The translations under genes and the position numbers were made by a program. Below, piece after piece: positions 50,203 through 59,469 of a stretch of 64,000 nt of DNA; the stretch's first letter is position 1, and each line of letters starts with the position of its first letter. Origin of the DNA: Brevibacterium marinum. GTDB taxonomy: Bacteria > Actinomycetota > Actinomycetes > Actinomycetales > Brevibacteriaceae. The notes beneath the pieces were generated by a model. The model worked only from the letters and a program-made list of their open reading frames with translations. It was not told where the DNA came from and did not search any database. The stretch spans positions 2,852,001 to 2,916,000 of the forward strand of contig NZ_JAATJN010000001.1 of assembly GCF_011927955.1 (NCBI RefSeq). The letters run 5' to 3'.

Positions 50203-52853
50203 TGGAGGGCTGCCTTGACCGCTGCGATGGCAGCGGGAATCGCGGCCGCGTCGCTGCCGCCGCCCTGCGCGAGATCGGGTTTGCCGCCGCCACCGCCGCC
50301 GAGCTCGCCACAGGCCAGGGACACGAGTTTCCCGGCCTGGCGGCCGTCCTCGCGTGAGGCCGCGGTCGTGGCGACCACGACGACCGGTTTTCCATTGCTG
50401 GTTCCGATGCCCAGGACCACGGCGGAGCGTTCGGACACGCGGGCCCGCAGGTCGGTCACGACCGTGCGGATGTCTCCTGCGTTGGACACGTCGCCGAGCT
50501 CGGCGACGACGAACAGCGTCGATCCCACGGTCTCGGCGCTGTCGAGGAACTTCCCCGCCGAGGCCAGCAGCTGCTGGGAGTTCAACCGTGCGATCTCCTT
50601 CTCCGCGTCCTTGAGCTTGCCCATCAGCTCGGCGACGCGCTCTCTCACATCGGTCCCGGGCACCTTGAGCATGTCCGAGAGCGAGGAGACGATGGTGCGT
50701 TCGGCGGCCAGGGAGCGGAAGGCGTCCATGCCCACGGCGGCTTCGATGCGGCGCACTCCCGACCCCACGGAGGCTTCGGAGAGCACGGAGATCGGTCCGA
50801 CCTCCGAAGACGCACCGACGTGGGTGCCGCCGCAGAGCTCACGGGAGAACGGTCCGCCGATGTCGACGACGCGCACGACGTTCGGGTACTTCTCGCCGAA
50901 GAGCGCCATCGCGCCGGACTTCCTGGCGTCCTCGAACGGCAGGTATTCGGTGCCGACCTCATAGTTCGAACGCACGGCGAGGTTGGCGACGTCCTCGATC
51001 TCCGCGCGCATCTGCTGACTCGGAGCCTCAGGGAACGAATAGTCGAAGCGCATGTAGCCGGGTTGGTTCATCGATCCGGCCTGCACGGCGTGCGTGCCGA
51101 GGATCTCCCGGAGCGCGGCATGGACGAGGTGGGTGGCGGTGTGGGCCTGTGAGCCTTGGAATCTGTGGTCGTGGTCGACGACGGCCAGGACCTCTGCCCC
51201 GACGCGGATCTCACCGTCGATGACTTCGACCCTATGTGCGGGCAGGCCCTTGACCGGGTTCTGCACGTCGAGGACACGGGCGGTGAACCCATGGCCTTTG
51301 ATGAGTCCGATGTCGGCGCGCTGTCCGCCCGCCTCGGCGTAGAACGGGGTCAGGTCGAGGATGAGGTCGGCACTCTGTCCTGGGGTCAGGACTTCCTGGG
51401 CGAGGCCGTCGACGACGATTCCGCGCACCCGGGAGTCGGCTTCGAGCCTGTCATAGCCGACGAATTCGGATGTTCCGTCCTCGAGCAGCGCCGAATAGGC
51501 CGAGAGGTCGGTGTGTCCGCCGCCCTTCTTGGCCTTCGCATCGGCCTTGGCACGCGTGCGCTGCTCGTCCATGAGTGTCCGGAAGCCCTCTTCGTCGACG
51601 TGCACGCCCTGTTCGGAGGCCATTTCGAGCGTGAGGTCGATCGGGAAGCCGTGTGTGTCGTGGAGGGCGAAGGCGACGTCGCCGCTGATGGTGCTGTCTG
51701 AACCCGACAGCGAGTCGGCCGCGTTCTGGAACAGCTGCGTGCCCGATTCCAGGGTCCGCAGGAAGGCCTTCTCCTCGGCATAGGCGATGCGGGAGATGCG
51801 ATCGAATTCCACTTCCAGCTCGGGGTAGGACAGCTTCATGGCCTCCATGGACACGGGCAGCAGCTCCGGCAGGACCTCGTCCTTGACGCCGAGGAGGCGC
51901 ATCGCGCGCACGGCCCGGCGCAGCAGGCGACGGAGGATGTAGCCGCGGCCTTCGTTTCCGGGCCTGACTCCGTCGCCGATGATGATGAGCGAGGAGCGGA
52001 CGTGATCGGCGACGACGCGCATCTGCACATCCGGCTCATGATCGACGCCATATGTGTGTCCCGAGAGTCGGCTGGCGGCGGCGATGACGGGGAACACCTC
52101 GTCGATCTCGTACATGTTCTCGACGCCCTGGAGCAGGAACGCGACACGTTCGAGGCCCATGCCGGTGTCGATGTTCTTCGCGGGAAGCTCACCGGCGATG
52201 TCGAAGTCGACCTTGGACCGGACCTCGCTGAGTTCGAATTCCATGAACACGAGGTTCCAGATCTCGATATAGCGGTCCTCATCGGCCACGGGCCCCCCGT
52301 CGACGCCGTACTCGGGGCCGCGATCGAAGTAGATCTCGGAGCAGTAGCCGCCGGGGCCTGGCTGCCCCGTATGCCAGAAGTTGTCCTCATTGCCGCGCGG
52401 CTGGATGCGCTCGCGCGGAACAGTGGTCTCCTCGAGCCACAGGTCGATCGTCTCGATGTCGTCGGCGTGGACGGTCGCCCACAGCCGGTCCTTGTCGAAG
52501 CCGAATCCGCCGTCGGCGACGGCGTTCGTGAGCAGGCCCCAGGCGAAGCGGATGGCTTCGCGTTTGAAGTAGTCGCCGAAGGAGAAATTACCGTTCATCT
52601 GGAAGAACGTGCCATGGCGTGTGGTTTGGCCGACCTCTTCGATGTCACCGGTGCGCACGCACTTCTGCACGCTCGTGGCACGGTTGAACGGGGCGGGCTC
52701 CCGTCCGGTGAGATACGGGATGAACTGGACCATCCCGGCGATGTTGAACAGAATCGATGGATCCGAGCTGATCACCGACGCCGAGGGGACGACCGCGTGC
52801 CCATTCGCTTCGAAGTAGTCCAACCAGCGCTGTTTGATCTCTGCCGTCTTCAT
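50199..52853 (-). CDS. alaS: alanyl-tRNA synthetase
   Basis: 884 residues, full length. Class II core: FEANGHAVVPSASVI, TSVQKCVRTGDIEEVG, GNFSFGDYFKREAI and TGMGLERVAFLLQG. The editing domain has HTATHLVHAALREILG with zinc ligands and CGGTHVGASSEVG. The C-terminal DHHA1 domain is glycine-rich (GGGGGGKPDLAQGGG). An upstream TAAACT box (minus strand) and an AAAGG site precede it, so it probably starts the alaS-ruvX-mltG-aroE run. Confidence 0.97.
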   Translation of the reverse strand: MKTAEIKQRWLDYFEANGHAVVPSASVISSDPSILFNIAGMVQFIPYLTGREPAPFNRATSVQKCVRTGDIEEVGQTTRHGTFFQMNGNFSFGDYFKREAIRFAWGLLTNAVADGGFGFDKDRLWATVHADDIETIDLWLEETTVPRERIQPRGNEDNFWHTGQPGPGGYCSEIYFDRGPEYGVDGGPVADEDRYIEIWNLVFMEFELSEVRSKVDFDIAGELPAKNIDTGMGLERVAFLLQGVENMYEIDEVFPVIAAASRLSGHTYGVDHEPDVQMRVVADHVRSSLIIIGDGVRPGNEGRGYILRRLLRRAVRAMRLLGVKDEVLPELLPVSMEAMKLSYPELEVEFDRISRIAYAEEKAFLRTLESGTQLFQNAADSLSGSDSTISGDVAFALHDTHGFPIDLTLEMASEQGVHVDEEGFRTLMDEQRTRAKADAKAKKGGGHTDLSAYSALLEDGTSEFVGYDRLEADSRVRGIVVDGLAQEVLTPGQSADLILDLTPFYAEAGGQRADIGLIKGHGFTARVLDVQNPVKGLPAHRVEVIDGEIRVGAEVLAVVDHDHRFQGSQAHTATHLVHAALREILGTHAVQAGSMNQPGYMRFDYSFPEAPSQQMRAEIEDVANLAVRSNYEVGTEYLPFEDARKSGAMALFGEKYPNVVRVVDIGGPFSRELCGGTHVGASSEVGPISVLSEASVGSGVRRIEAAVGMDAFRSLAAERTIVSSLSDMLKVPGTDVRERVAELMGKLKDAEKEIARLNSQQLLASAGKFLDSAETVGSTLFVVAELGDVSNAGDIRTVVTDLRARVSERSAVVLGIGTSNGKPVVVVATTAASREDGRQAGKLVSLACGELGGGGGGKPDLAQGGGSDAAAIPAAIAAVKAALQ

Positions 52854-52971
52854 CCAAGGCCTTTCACATGTTGCTCGTGCACTCGTGCGCTCATCAGTCG
52901 TTAGTTTAGTGGCTCATCCACACTATGCGAGGTGCCCACGCTGCGCGCAGACGACCCGCGGGGTGAATGCA

Positions 52972-53004
52972 CAACTGCCCGGAACATCGAGTTCCGGGCA
53001 GTTG
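52972..53004 (-). terminator. terminator of rpsD
   Basis: A perfect 14-bp stem (52972-52985 with 52991-53004) and 5-nt loop, 27 bp after the rpsD stop. U-tract is weak. The rest of the 178-bp alaS-rpsD gap shows the alaS promoter region only. Confidence 0.75.
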
Positions 53005-53031
53005 ATGTCGTGCGATCCCTCGGGAGGGTGA

Positions 53032-53658
53032 TCAGCGCGAGTAGTGCTCGACGACCAGCTGAACCTCGACGGTCACTGGAACCTCTTCGCGCTTGGGGCG
53101 ACGAAGCAGGGTGGCCTGCAGACCTTCGAGGTTGACGTTGAGGTAGCCCGGAACTGCAGGGAGGACATCCTTGTGTCCACCGGCGGCGGCGACCTGGAAC
53201 GGATCCATCGATGCGCTGCGGGGGTGGACCTGGATGGTCTGTCCTTCCTTCACGCGGAAGGACGGACGATCGACCCGCTGACCGTCGACGGTGATGTGAC
53301 GGTGCACGACGAACTGACGTGCCTGGGCGATGGTCCGAGCGAAGCCCGAACGCAGCACCAGCGCGTCGAGACGCGATTCCAGGAGTTCGACCATGGTCTC
53401 ACCGGTCAGACCGGACAGGCGGCTGGACTCCTTGTAGATCTTGAGCATCTGAGCTTCGCGGATGCCGTACTGGGCGCGAAGACGCTGCTTCTCCTTGAGA
53501 CGCACCGAGTAGTCGCTGTCGTTGCGACGGCGGGCCCGGCCGTGCTCGCCCGGAGGATAGGGGCGACGTTCGAAGTATTTCTCCGCCTTGGGGGTCAGCG
53601 GCATGCCGAGAGCGCGCGAGACGCGCGTCATCCGGCGGTTACGTGCTGGTGCTGGCAC
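53032..53658 (-). CDS. rpsD: 30S ribosomal protein S4
   Basis: Primary 16S rRNA-binding protein. 208 residues. Core: YPPGEHGRARRRNDSDYSVRLKEKQRLR and the S4 RNA-binding domain ESRLDALVLRSGFARTIAQARQFVVHRHI. The GTG at 53658 is chosen because AAAGG lies 7 nt upstream and the length is right; the ATGs 21 and 24 bp upstream have no ribosome site. Zinc-type cysteines are absent (C- form). Monocistronic with its own promoter and terminator. Confidence 0.95.
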   Translation of the reverse strand: MPAPARNRRMTRVSRALGMPLTPKAEKYFERRPYPPGEHGRARRRNDSDYSVRLKEKQRLRAQYGIREAQMLKIYKESSRLSGLTGETMVELLESRLDALVLRSGFARTIAQARQFVVHRHITVDGQRVDRPSFRVKEGQTIQVHPRSASMDPFQVAAAGGHKDVLPAVPGYLNVNLEGLQATLLRRPKREEVPVTVEVQLVVEHYSR

Positions 53659-53838
53659 TGTATTACCTTTCATCATGATGGTGTGTCTCGACAGGCCATC
53701 GGTTCTCGCCCTGGTCGAAACGGCTGTTTCCCCGGATGGGAAGGAGGGATTGAGCGTCGAGATCCGCTCGCACCGACCGCCTTTAGCTTGCAGGCACAAC
53801 AGCAGCCCATCTTAGCGGAGTTCGCTGCCCCGGTGCAA
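53659..53838 (-). promoter_or_regulatory. rpsD promoter and ~145-nt leader
   Basis: Minus strand -35 TTGCAC (53838-53833), 18-bp spacer, -10 TAAGAT (53814-53809), the best promoter match in the window. The predicted 5' leader is ~145 nt, long enough for autoregulation by S4, but no known S4-leader structure was recognised. Confidence 0.65.
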
Positions 53839-53853
53839 CGCAACCGCCGACGG

Positions 53854-55450
53854 TCAGCCTTCGGTGTGGCTGGCGTCGCCATCGGGCCTTCGGCCGGTCG
53901 GCGGATTCATCGCAGCATCGGCGACTGCCGCGCCTGAGCCGCTGTAGATGTTGACGACTGCGTGGACCCCGGCCTCGGTGAAATGACCGACTTGGCCTTG
54001 GCGCTGCACGACCGCGGCGATGGTGCCGTCGAAGCCGGCGATCCGCAGCTGGTCGAGGGCGAACGTGTTCGAGTCGTGGATTGCCATGGCCAGGATGACC
54101 GTGCGGGCCGTTCCTCCTACCACCAGACGGTGCCAGAACTCATGGTCGGTGGCGTCGCCTTCCAGCACATTGAACTCATCGCGCTTGAGCTCCTCCACCA
54201 CCAGGTGGTCGTTGTCGATGCCGATGACCGACAGGCCACCCCGATCGACGAGCCGTTGGTAGGCGCCGACGCCGATGCGCCCCATACCCAGCACGACCAC
54301 CTCGGCGGCACCGGTGTCTATCGGACGGTCCGTCGGTCGCAGACGGGCCTCGTTCTCGTCCGGCAGGACCTCGTCGAGGCGGGCCACGATCTGCAGGCTG
54401 TAGGCATTGGCCAGTGAGGAGATGATCATGCCGATCGCCACGGCCAATGCGGTCACGGTCAGCCAATTGTCTGCGAACACCCCGTTGGCCACTCCGACCG
54501 CGACGACGATGAGCGCGAATTCGGAGAAGTTGCTCAATGCCAGGCTGGTGCGGACGCTCGTCCGGTTGCGCAGGCCGAAGAGACGCCCCATCAGGTAGAA
54601 GCTGAGGAAGTTGAAGGGGATGAGGACTGCGCACAGGATCAGCGCCAGGGCCAGATCGGCCCAGGTCGGAATCGCCTGGAGGCCGATGGTCACGAAGAAG
54701 GCGACGAGGAAGAGCTCCTTAACGCTGAACAGGGACTTGGACAGTTCGGTGGATCTGGGATGGCTGGCGAAGAGCAGTCCCATGGCGAGTGCGCCGAGGT
54801 CGCCGTGGATGCCCACGGACTCGAAGGCGAGGTAGCCCGGCCCCAGCGCCATGACCACGCCGAACAGCACGAGCAGCTCGCCTCGCCCGATGCGATCGAG
54901 GATGCGGCGCAGCACCCATGCCGCGGGAACCACGAGAACCAGAGCGAAGCCCCACGGGCTCGGCGGCTCCTCCCCCGCAACGGTGATGAACGCGACCGCC
55001 GCGATGTCTTGGATGACGAGGATGGCGATGGCGATCTGACCATAGTACGAGCCGTCGTCGGAGCGGTCCTCGAGCACCTTGACCACGAGCACCGTCGACG
55101 AGAACGAGAGTGCGAACCCCAGCAGCCCCACCGTGCCCAGACCGCCGCCCAAGGTCACGAGCCCGATGACCGCAGCGAGTCCGATCGTGCCGGCGCCGAC
55201 GACAACGCTCGTGAGCATATGGAGTGCGGCAGTGCCGAAGGCCTCGGGCTGAAGCAGCGAGCGCAGATCGAACTTCAGTCCGATCGTGAAGAGCAGAAGA
55301 ATCACTCCGAGGTCGGAGACCTGCTCGAGTCCGGCGAAGGCGGTGACGTCGAGGGAGTGGAGGAGAAATCCTGCGCCGAGGAATCCGACCTTCGTAGGCG
55401 ATCAGGCCGAGTGCCAGGGCGACCGCGATGGTGACGATGATGTCCTCCAC
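53854..55450 (-). pseudogene. CPA2 (KefB-like) cation:proton antiporter with TrkA-N domain, frameshifted near the N-terminus
   Basis: A GTG at 55450 with AGGAGGG upstream opens a normal first helix (VEDIIVTIAVALALGLIAYE), which then leaves frame at about 55390. The rest of the protein continues in another frame from VGFLGAGFLL through about 11 membrane helices (LGVILLLFTIGLKFD, FSSTVLVVKVLED). A NAD-binding RCK/TrkA-N domain follows (VVVLGMGRIGVGAYQRL). Joined, the halves make a standard antiporter missing about seven residues between helices 1 and 2, so a small non-triplet deletion is likelier than one wrong base. A shortened product could start at GTG 55305. The cation is unknown (K+ or Na+). 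Confidence 0.75.
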
Positions 55451-55614
55451 AGCGACCCTCCTCAGCCGATCCGGCGCCGACAGGCCCACCGTGGCCGCCG
55501 CGCTCATTCATCCTGTGCACAAAAATACCGTGTCTCAGGATCACAAGGTGGAGATGGGAGGCAGAAATCGGCGATCGTATGCCGAAATCCCTCTGCGTCA
55601 GGGTCGAATCTGCC

Positions 55615-57120
55615 TCAGGGTCGGAGGAGCCTCTGCAACATTTCGAGGCGCTCGGACATGGAGCGCTCCATCCCGTTGCCGGTCGGTTCGTAGTAGCGTT
55701 TGCCGCGCAGCGTCTCGGGCAGGTACTCCTGGGCCGCGACACCATGCGGATAGCTGTGCGAGTATCTGTACCCCTCACCGTGGCCGAGCTCCTTCGCCCC
55801 GGGATAGTGCGCGTCCCTCAGGTGGGCCGGGACCTGTCCGGCGAATCCGTTCTTGACGTCGGCGATCGCCTGGTCCAAGGCCATGTAGCTCGCGTTCGAC
55901 TTCGGGGCCATCGCCAGGTAGGTGACCGCCTCGGCGAGGGGGATCCGACCTTCCGGCATGCCGATGTTCTGCACTGCGGTCGAGGCGGCCACCGCAATCG
56001 GCAGCGCCTGTGGGTCGGCCATGCCGATGTCCTCTGCCGCGGAGATGACGATTCGCCTGGCGATGAACCGGGGGTCCTCACCGGCGACGATCATCCGGGC
56101 CAGATAGTGCAGTGCGGCATCGACATCGGAGCCGCGGATGGACTTGATGAATGCGGAGACCACGTCGTAGTGCTGATCGCCGTTTCTGTCGTAGCGCAGC
56201 ACCGTCTCGGAGCTGGCCTCGGCGCAGGCGGCCTCGGTGATGAGGATCGGTCGGTTCTCGTCCTCTGCTTTCGACTCGCCGGTTTCGCCGACCTCCTCCG
56301 ACTCGTCGGAGTCGGTGTCCGATTCGCCGTCGAAGTCGGAATGGGCGGCGGTCGAGCCGTCGGCGAACTCCGCCTGCGCGGTCGCGATCCCGGCGGCCGC
56401 TTCGAGGATCGTCAGGGATCGCCTGGCGTCGGCGCCGGCGATGCGGACGATGAAGTCCTTCGCGGCCGGTTCGAGTTCGAACTGCCCGGCCAGACCACGT
56501 TCGCTGACCACAGCACTGTCGATCAGGTCGGCGACCGCGGCATCGTCGAGTGGCCGCAGCGTGAGCAGAAGGGAGCGGGACAGGAGCGGGGAGATGACCG
56601 AGAACGAGGGGTTCTCCGTCGTCGCCGCCACGAGCACGACGAGGCGATTCTCCACCGCCGGCAGCAGCGCGTCCTGCTGAGCCTTCGAGAACCGGTGGAT
56701 CTCGTCGAGGAACAGCACGGTCGTACGCTGGTACATGTCACGTTCGCGCCTGGCGTTCTCGATCACCTGACGCACGTCCTTGACACCGGCGGTGATGGCG
56801 GAGAGTTCGACGAAGGTGCGTCCCGGTGCGTGGGAGATCACGTGCGCCAAGGTGGTCTTGCCGACCCCGGGAGGGCCCCACAGGATCACCGAGGAGGCTC
56901 CGGCCCGGTCTCCCCCGCTGGCTTCGACGAGTTGGTTCAGCGGTGAGCCGGGGAACGTGAGATGGTCCTGGCCGACCACCTCGGCGATGGTGCGCGGACG
57001 CATGCGCACCGCCAGCGGATCGAGGGCACGCCCCGCACCGGCGGAAGAACCGCCGACGCCCGGGCCAGGAGATCCCTGATCCGGGCTGTCGGAGGAGAAG
57101 AGGTCGGGACCGTCGGTCAT
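55615..57120 (-). CDS. rarA: replication-associated recombination protein A (RarA/MgsA), AAA+ ATPase
   Basis: About 501 residues. Acts at stalled forks together with single-strand binding protein. Walker [16 protein letters not shown], Walker [20 protein letters not shown], sensor ATTENPSF and arginine-finger region LLSRSLLL. The C-terminal tetramerisation domain includes [23 protein letters not shown]. An acidic insertion (about residues 250-285, [13 protein letters not shown]) interrupts the linker. The start shares one base with the aspS stop (TGATG). Confidence 0.94.
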   Translation of the reverse strand: MTDGPDLFSSDSPDQGSPGPGVGGSSAGAGRALDPLAVRMRPRTIAEVVGQDHLTFPGSPLNQLVEASGGDRAGASSVILWGPPGVGKTTLAHVISHAPGRTFVELSAITAGVKDVRQVIENARRERDMYQRTTVLFLDEIHRFSKAQQDALLPAVENRLVVLVAATTENPSFSVISPLLSRSLLLTLRPLDDAAVADLIDSAVVSERGLAGQFELEPAAKDFIVRIAGADARRSLTILEAAAGIATAQAEFADGSTAAHSDFDGESDTDSDESEEVGETGESKAEDENRPILITEAACAEASSETVLRYDRNGDQHYDVVSAFIKSIRGSDVDAALHYLARMIVAGEDPRFIARRIVISAAEDIGMADPQALPIAVAASTAVQNIGMPEGRIPLAEAVTYLAMAPKSNASYMALDQAIADVKNGFAGQVPAHLRDAHYPGAKELGHGEGYRYSHSYPHGVAAQEYLPETLRGKRYYEPTGNGMERSMSERLEMLQRLLRP

Positions 57121-58904
57121 CAGGCCTCGACGACGTCGGCTTCCGGCTCGAAGTCCACGCCTGCCTCGGCACGCTGGGCGTCGGTGATCGGTGCGGGTGC
57201 CTGGGTGAGCGGATCGTATCCTCCGCCGGACTTCGGGAAGGCGATGACTTCGCGAATCGAATCGACATCGGCGAGCAGGGACACGATGCGGTCCCAACCG
57301 AAGGCGATGCCGCCGTGCGGAGGTGCGCCGAACTTGAAGGCTTCGAGGAGGAAGCCGAACTTCTCCTGCGCCTCCTCTTCGCTGATGCCCATGATCGTGA
57401 ACACGCGTTCCTGGACGTCCTTGCGGTGGATGCGGATCGAGCCTCCGCCGATCTCGTTGCCGTTGCAGACGATGTCGTAGGCGTAGGCCAATGCCGCACC
57501 CGGGTCCGATTCCAGGGTGTCGAGGAATTCGGGCTTGGGCGCGGTGAAGGCGTGATGGACCGCTGTCCAGGCTCCCCCGCCGACGGCCACGTCGCCCGCG
57601 GCCTGTGCATCGGCGGCGGACTCGAACATCGGTGCGTCGACGACCCATACGAAGGCCCAATCGCCGTCCTTGATGAGTCCGGTACGTTCGGCGATCTCGT
57701 TGCGAGCAGCACCGAGGAGGGCCCGCGAGCTCGATCGGTCACCGGCGGCGAAGAAGATCGCGTCCCCGGGGGCCGCTCCTGCGGCTGCGACGAGCCCGGC
57801 CTTCTCGGCATCGGAGATGTTCTTGGCCACGGGACCGGTCAGGGTCCCGTCTTCGGCCACGAGCACATAGGCCAGGCCCTTGGCGCCGCGCTGTTTGGCC
57901 CAGTCCTGCCAGGCGTCGAGCTGACGTCGGGGCAGGGAGCCGCCGCCCGGGTAGACGACGGAGCCGACGTAGTCGGACTGGAAGACCCGGAACGGAGTCT
58001 CGGAGAAGAAGTCGGTGAGATTGTGCAGTTCGAGGTCGAAGCGCAGGTCGGGCTTGTCGGTGCCGTACTTCTCCATCGCCTCGGCGTAGGTGATGTGCGG
58101 GATCGGCGTGGTGATCTCGTGGCCGATGAGCTTCCACAGCGCCACGAGGATCTTCTCGGCCAACTCGATGATGTCGTCCTGCTCGACGAAGGAGGCTTCG
58201 ATGTCGAGCTGGGTGAACTCGGGCTGACGGTCGGCGCGGAAGTCCTCGTCACGGTAGCAGCGGGCCAACTGGTAGTAGCGTTCCATGCCTGCCACCTGCA
58301 GGAGCTGTTTGAACAGCTGCGGGGACTGCGGCAGGGCGTACCAGGAGCCGGGCTGCAGGCGTGCGGGCACCAGGAAGTCGCGGGCGCCTTCCGGGGTAGA
58401 CTTCGTCAGGGTCGGGGTCTCGATCTCGAGGTATTCCTGCTCGTCGAGGACCGCGCGGGCCGCCTTGTTCGCGGCCGAGCGCAGACGCAGGGTCTTCGCC
58501 GGTCCCGAGCGCCGCAGGTCGAGGTAGCGGTAGCGCAGTCGGGTCTCCTCTCCTACGGTTCCGGCGTCTTCGGCGTGGTCGGAGACCTGGAAGGGCAGCG
58601 CTTCGGCGGGGCTGAGGACCTCGACGGTGGTGTCGACGACTTCGATCTCACCGGTGGGCAGGCTCGGGTTGGTGTTGCCCTCCGGTCGCTGGGACACGGT
58701 GCCGGTGACCTTGACGACGGTTTCGTTGCGCAGTGCGTGTGCATCGTCTTCGCGGACTACGACCTGGACGATTCCAGAAGCCTCACGCAGATCGATGAAG
58801 GCGACACCTCCGTGATCGCGACGACGGTCGACCCACCCTGTGAGGGTGACGGTTTGTCCTGCATGTGAGGCTCGCAGGCTTCCGGTTTCGTGGCTTCTCA
58901 GCAC
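57120..58904 (-). CDS. aspS: aspartyl-tRNA synthetase
   Basis: About 594 residues. N-terminal OB-fold anticodon domain ([26 protein letters not shown]), class II core with [58 protein letters not shown] motif 2 and [10 protein letters not shown] motif 3. The bacterial GAD insertion lies in the middle. The GTG at 58904 ([11 protein letters not shown]) has AAAGGAG upstream. It is divergent from the arsR-like gene. Confidence 0.96.
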   Translation of the reverse strand: MLRSHETGSLRASHAGQTVTLTGWVDRRRDHGGVAFIDLREASGIVQVVVREDDAHALRNETVVKVTGTVSQRPEGNTNPSLPTGEIEVVDTTVEVLSPAEALPFQVSDHAEDAGTVGEETRLRYRYLDLRRSGPAKTLRLRSAANKAARAVLDEQEYLEIETPTLTKSTPEGARDFLVPARLQPGSWYALPQSPQLFKQLLQVAGMERYYQLARCYRDEDFRADRQPEFTQLDIEASFVEQDDIIELAEKILVALWKLIGHEITTPIPHITYAEAMEKYGTDKPDLRFDLELHNLTDFFSETPFRVFQSDYVGSVVYPGGGSLPRRQLDAWQDWAKQRGAKGLAYVLVAEDGTLTGPVAKNISDAEKAGLVAAAGAAPGDAIFFAAGDRSSSRALLGAARNEIAERTGLIKDGDWAFVWVVDAPMFESAADAQAAGDVAVGGGAWTAVHHAFTAPKPEFLDTLESDPGAALAYAYDIVCNGNEIGGGSIRIHRKDVQERVFTIMGISEEEAQEKFGFLLEAFKFGAPPHGGIAFGWDRIVSLLADVDSIREVIAFPKSGGGYDPLTQAPAPITDAQRAEAGVDFEPEADVVEA

Positions 58905-58997
58905 CAAGGGCTCCTTTACGATGTTTATGTGGCAGCGCGTGAACAATGATAGTCGCTCGCCGCCCGATTGCTGACACGGCCGTGGCCGACCAAGTCG

Positions 58998-59053
58998 TCG
59001 GCTGTGACGAGGAAGAGGATGACATTCGGCTGTGACGAGGAAGAGGATGACAT
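58998..59053 (+). repeat. perfect 28-bp tandem duplication at the start of the arsR-like gene
   Basis: 58998-59025 and 59026-59053 are identical. Each unit contains GAGGAAGAGG and the bases ATGACAT. The second copy supplies the ribosome site for ATG 59052. The first supplies a decoy Shine-Dalgarno followed by ATT and not ATG. Confidence 0.9.
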
Positions 59054-59426
59054 GGAGACAGAGGACATGGGCACGGACGGTTCCGAGGCGGATGCGGGAA
59101 CCGACCCCACTTCGGCACAGGTCGAGGTGGCGGCGGAGACCTTCCGCATGCTCGCCTCGGGCACACGTCTGCGTCTGGTCTGGACCCTGGTGAATCAGGA
59201 ACTCGATGTGTCCTCACTCGCCGAGGCGATCGGTGCGGCAGTGCCCACCGTGAGTCAGCATCTGGCGAAGATGAGGTTGGCCGGGCTCATCTCCTCCCGC
59301 CGGGACGGGCGCCGGATCTTCTACACCGTCGACGACCCTCACGTGGTCTCGATGGTGCGCGAGATCTTCGATCACATCGCCCCGGACGGTTCGCTGGCCC
59401 CTGATCCGCCCGCGACGGGCACCTGA
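59052..59426 (+). CDS. ArsR-family winged-helix transcriptional regulator
   Basis: 124 residues. The HTH is [41 protein letters not shown], split over recognition helix and wing. No ELCVCDL-type cysteine metal site is visible (position reads LDVSSL), so the ligand is unknown. The acidic N-terminus ([16 protein letters not shown]) is poorly conserved. ATG 59052 is chosen from GAGG 5 nt upstream; an in-frame ATG at 59019 would add 11 residues from the duplicated DNA. Divergent from aspS and convergent with hisS. Confidence 0.85.
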   Translation: METEDMGTDGSEADAGTDPTSAQVEVAAETFRMLASGTRLRLVWTLVNQELDVSSLAEAIGAAVPTVSQHLAKMRLAGLISSRRDGRRIFYTVDDPHVVSMVREIFDHIAPDGSLAPDPPATGT

Positions 59427-59469
59427 GCCGGGTCTCGGATCCTGGGGCAGCCTCCGATCCTGCGTCTCC

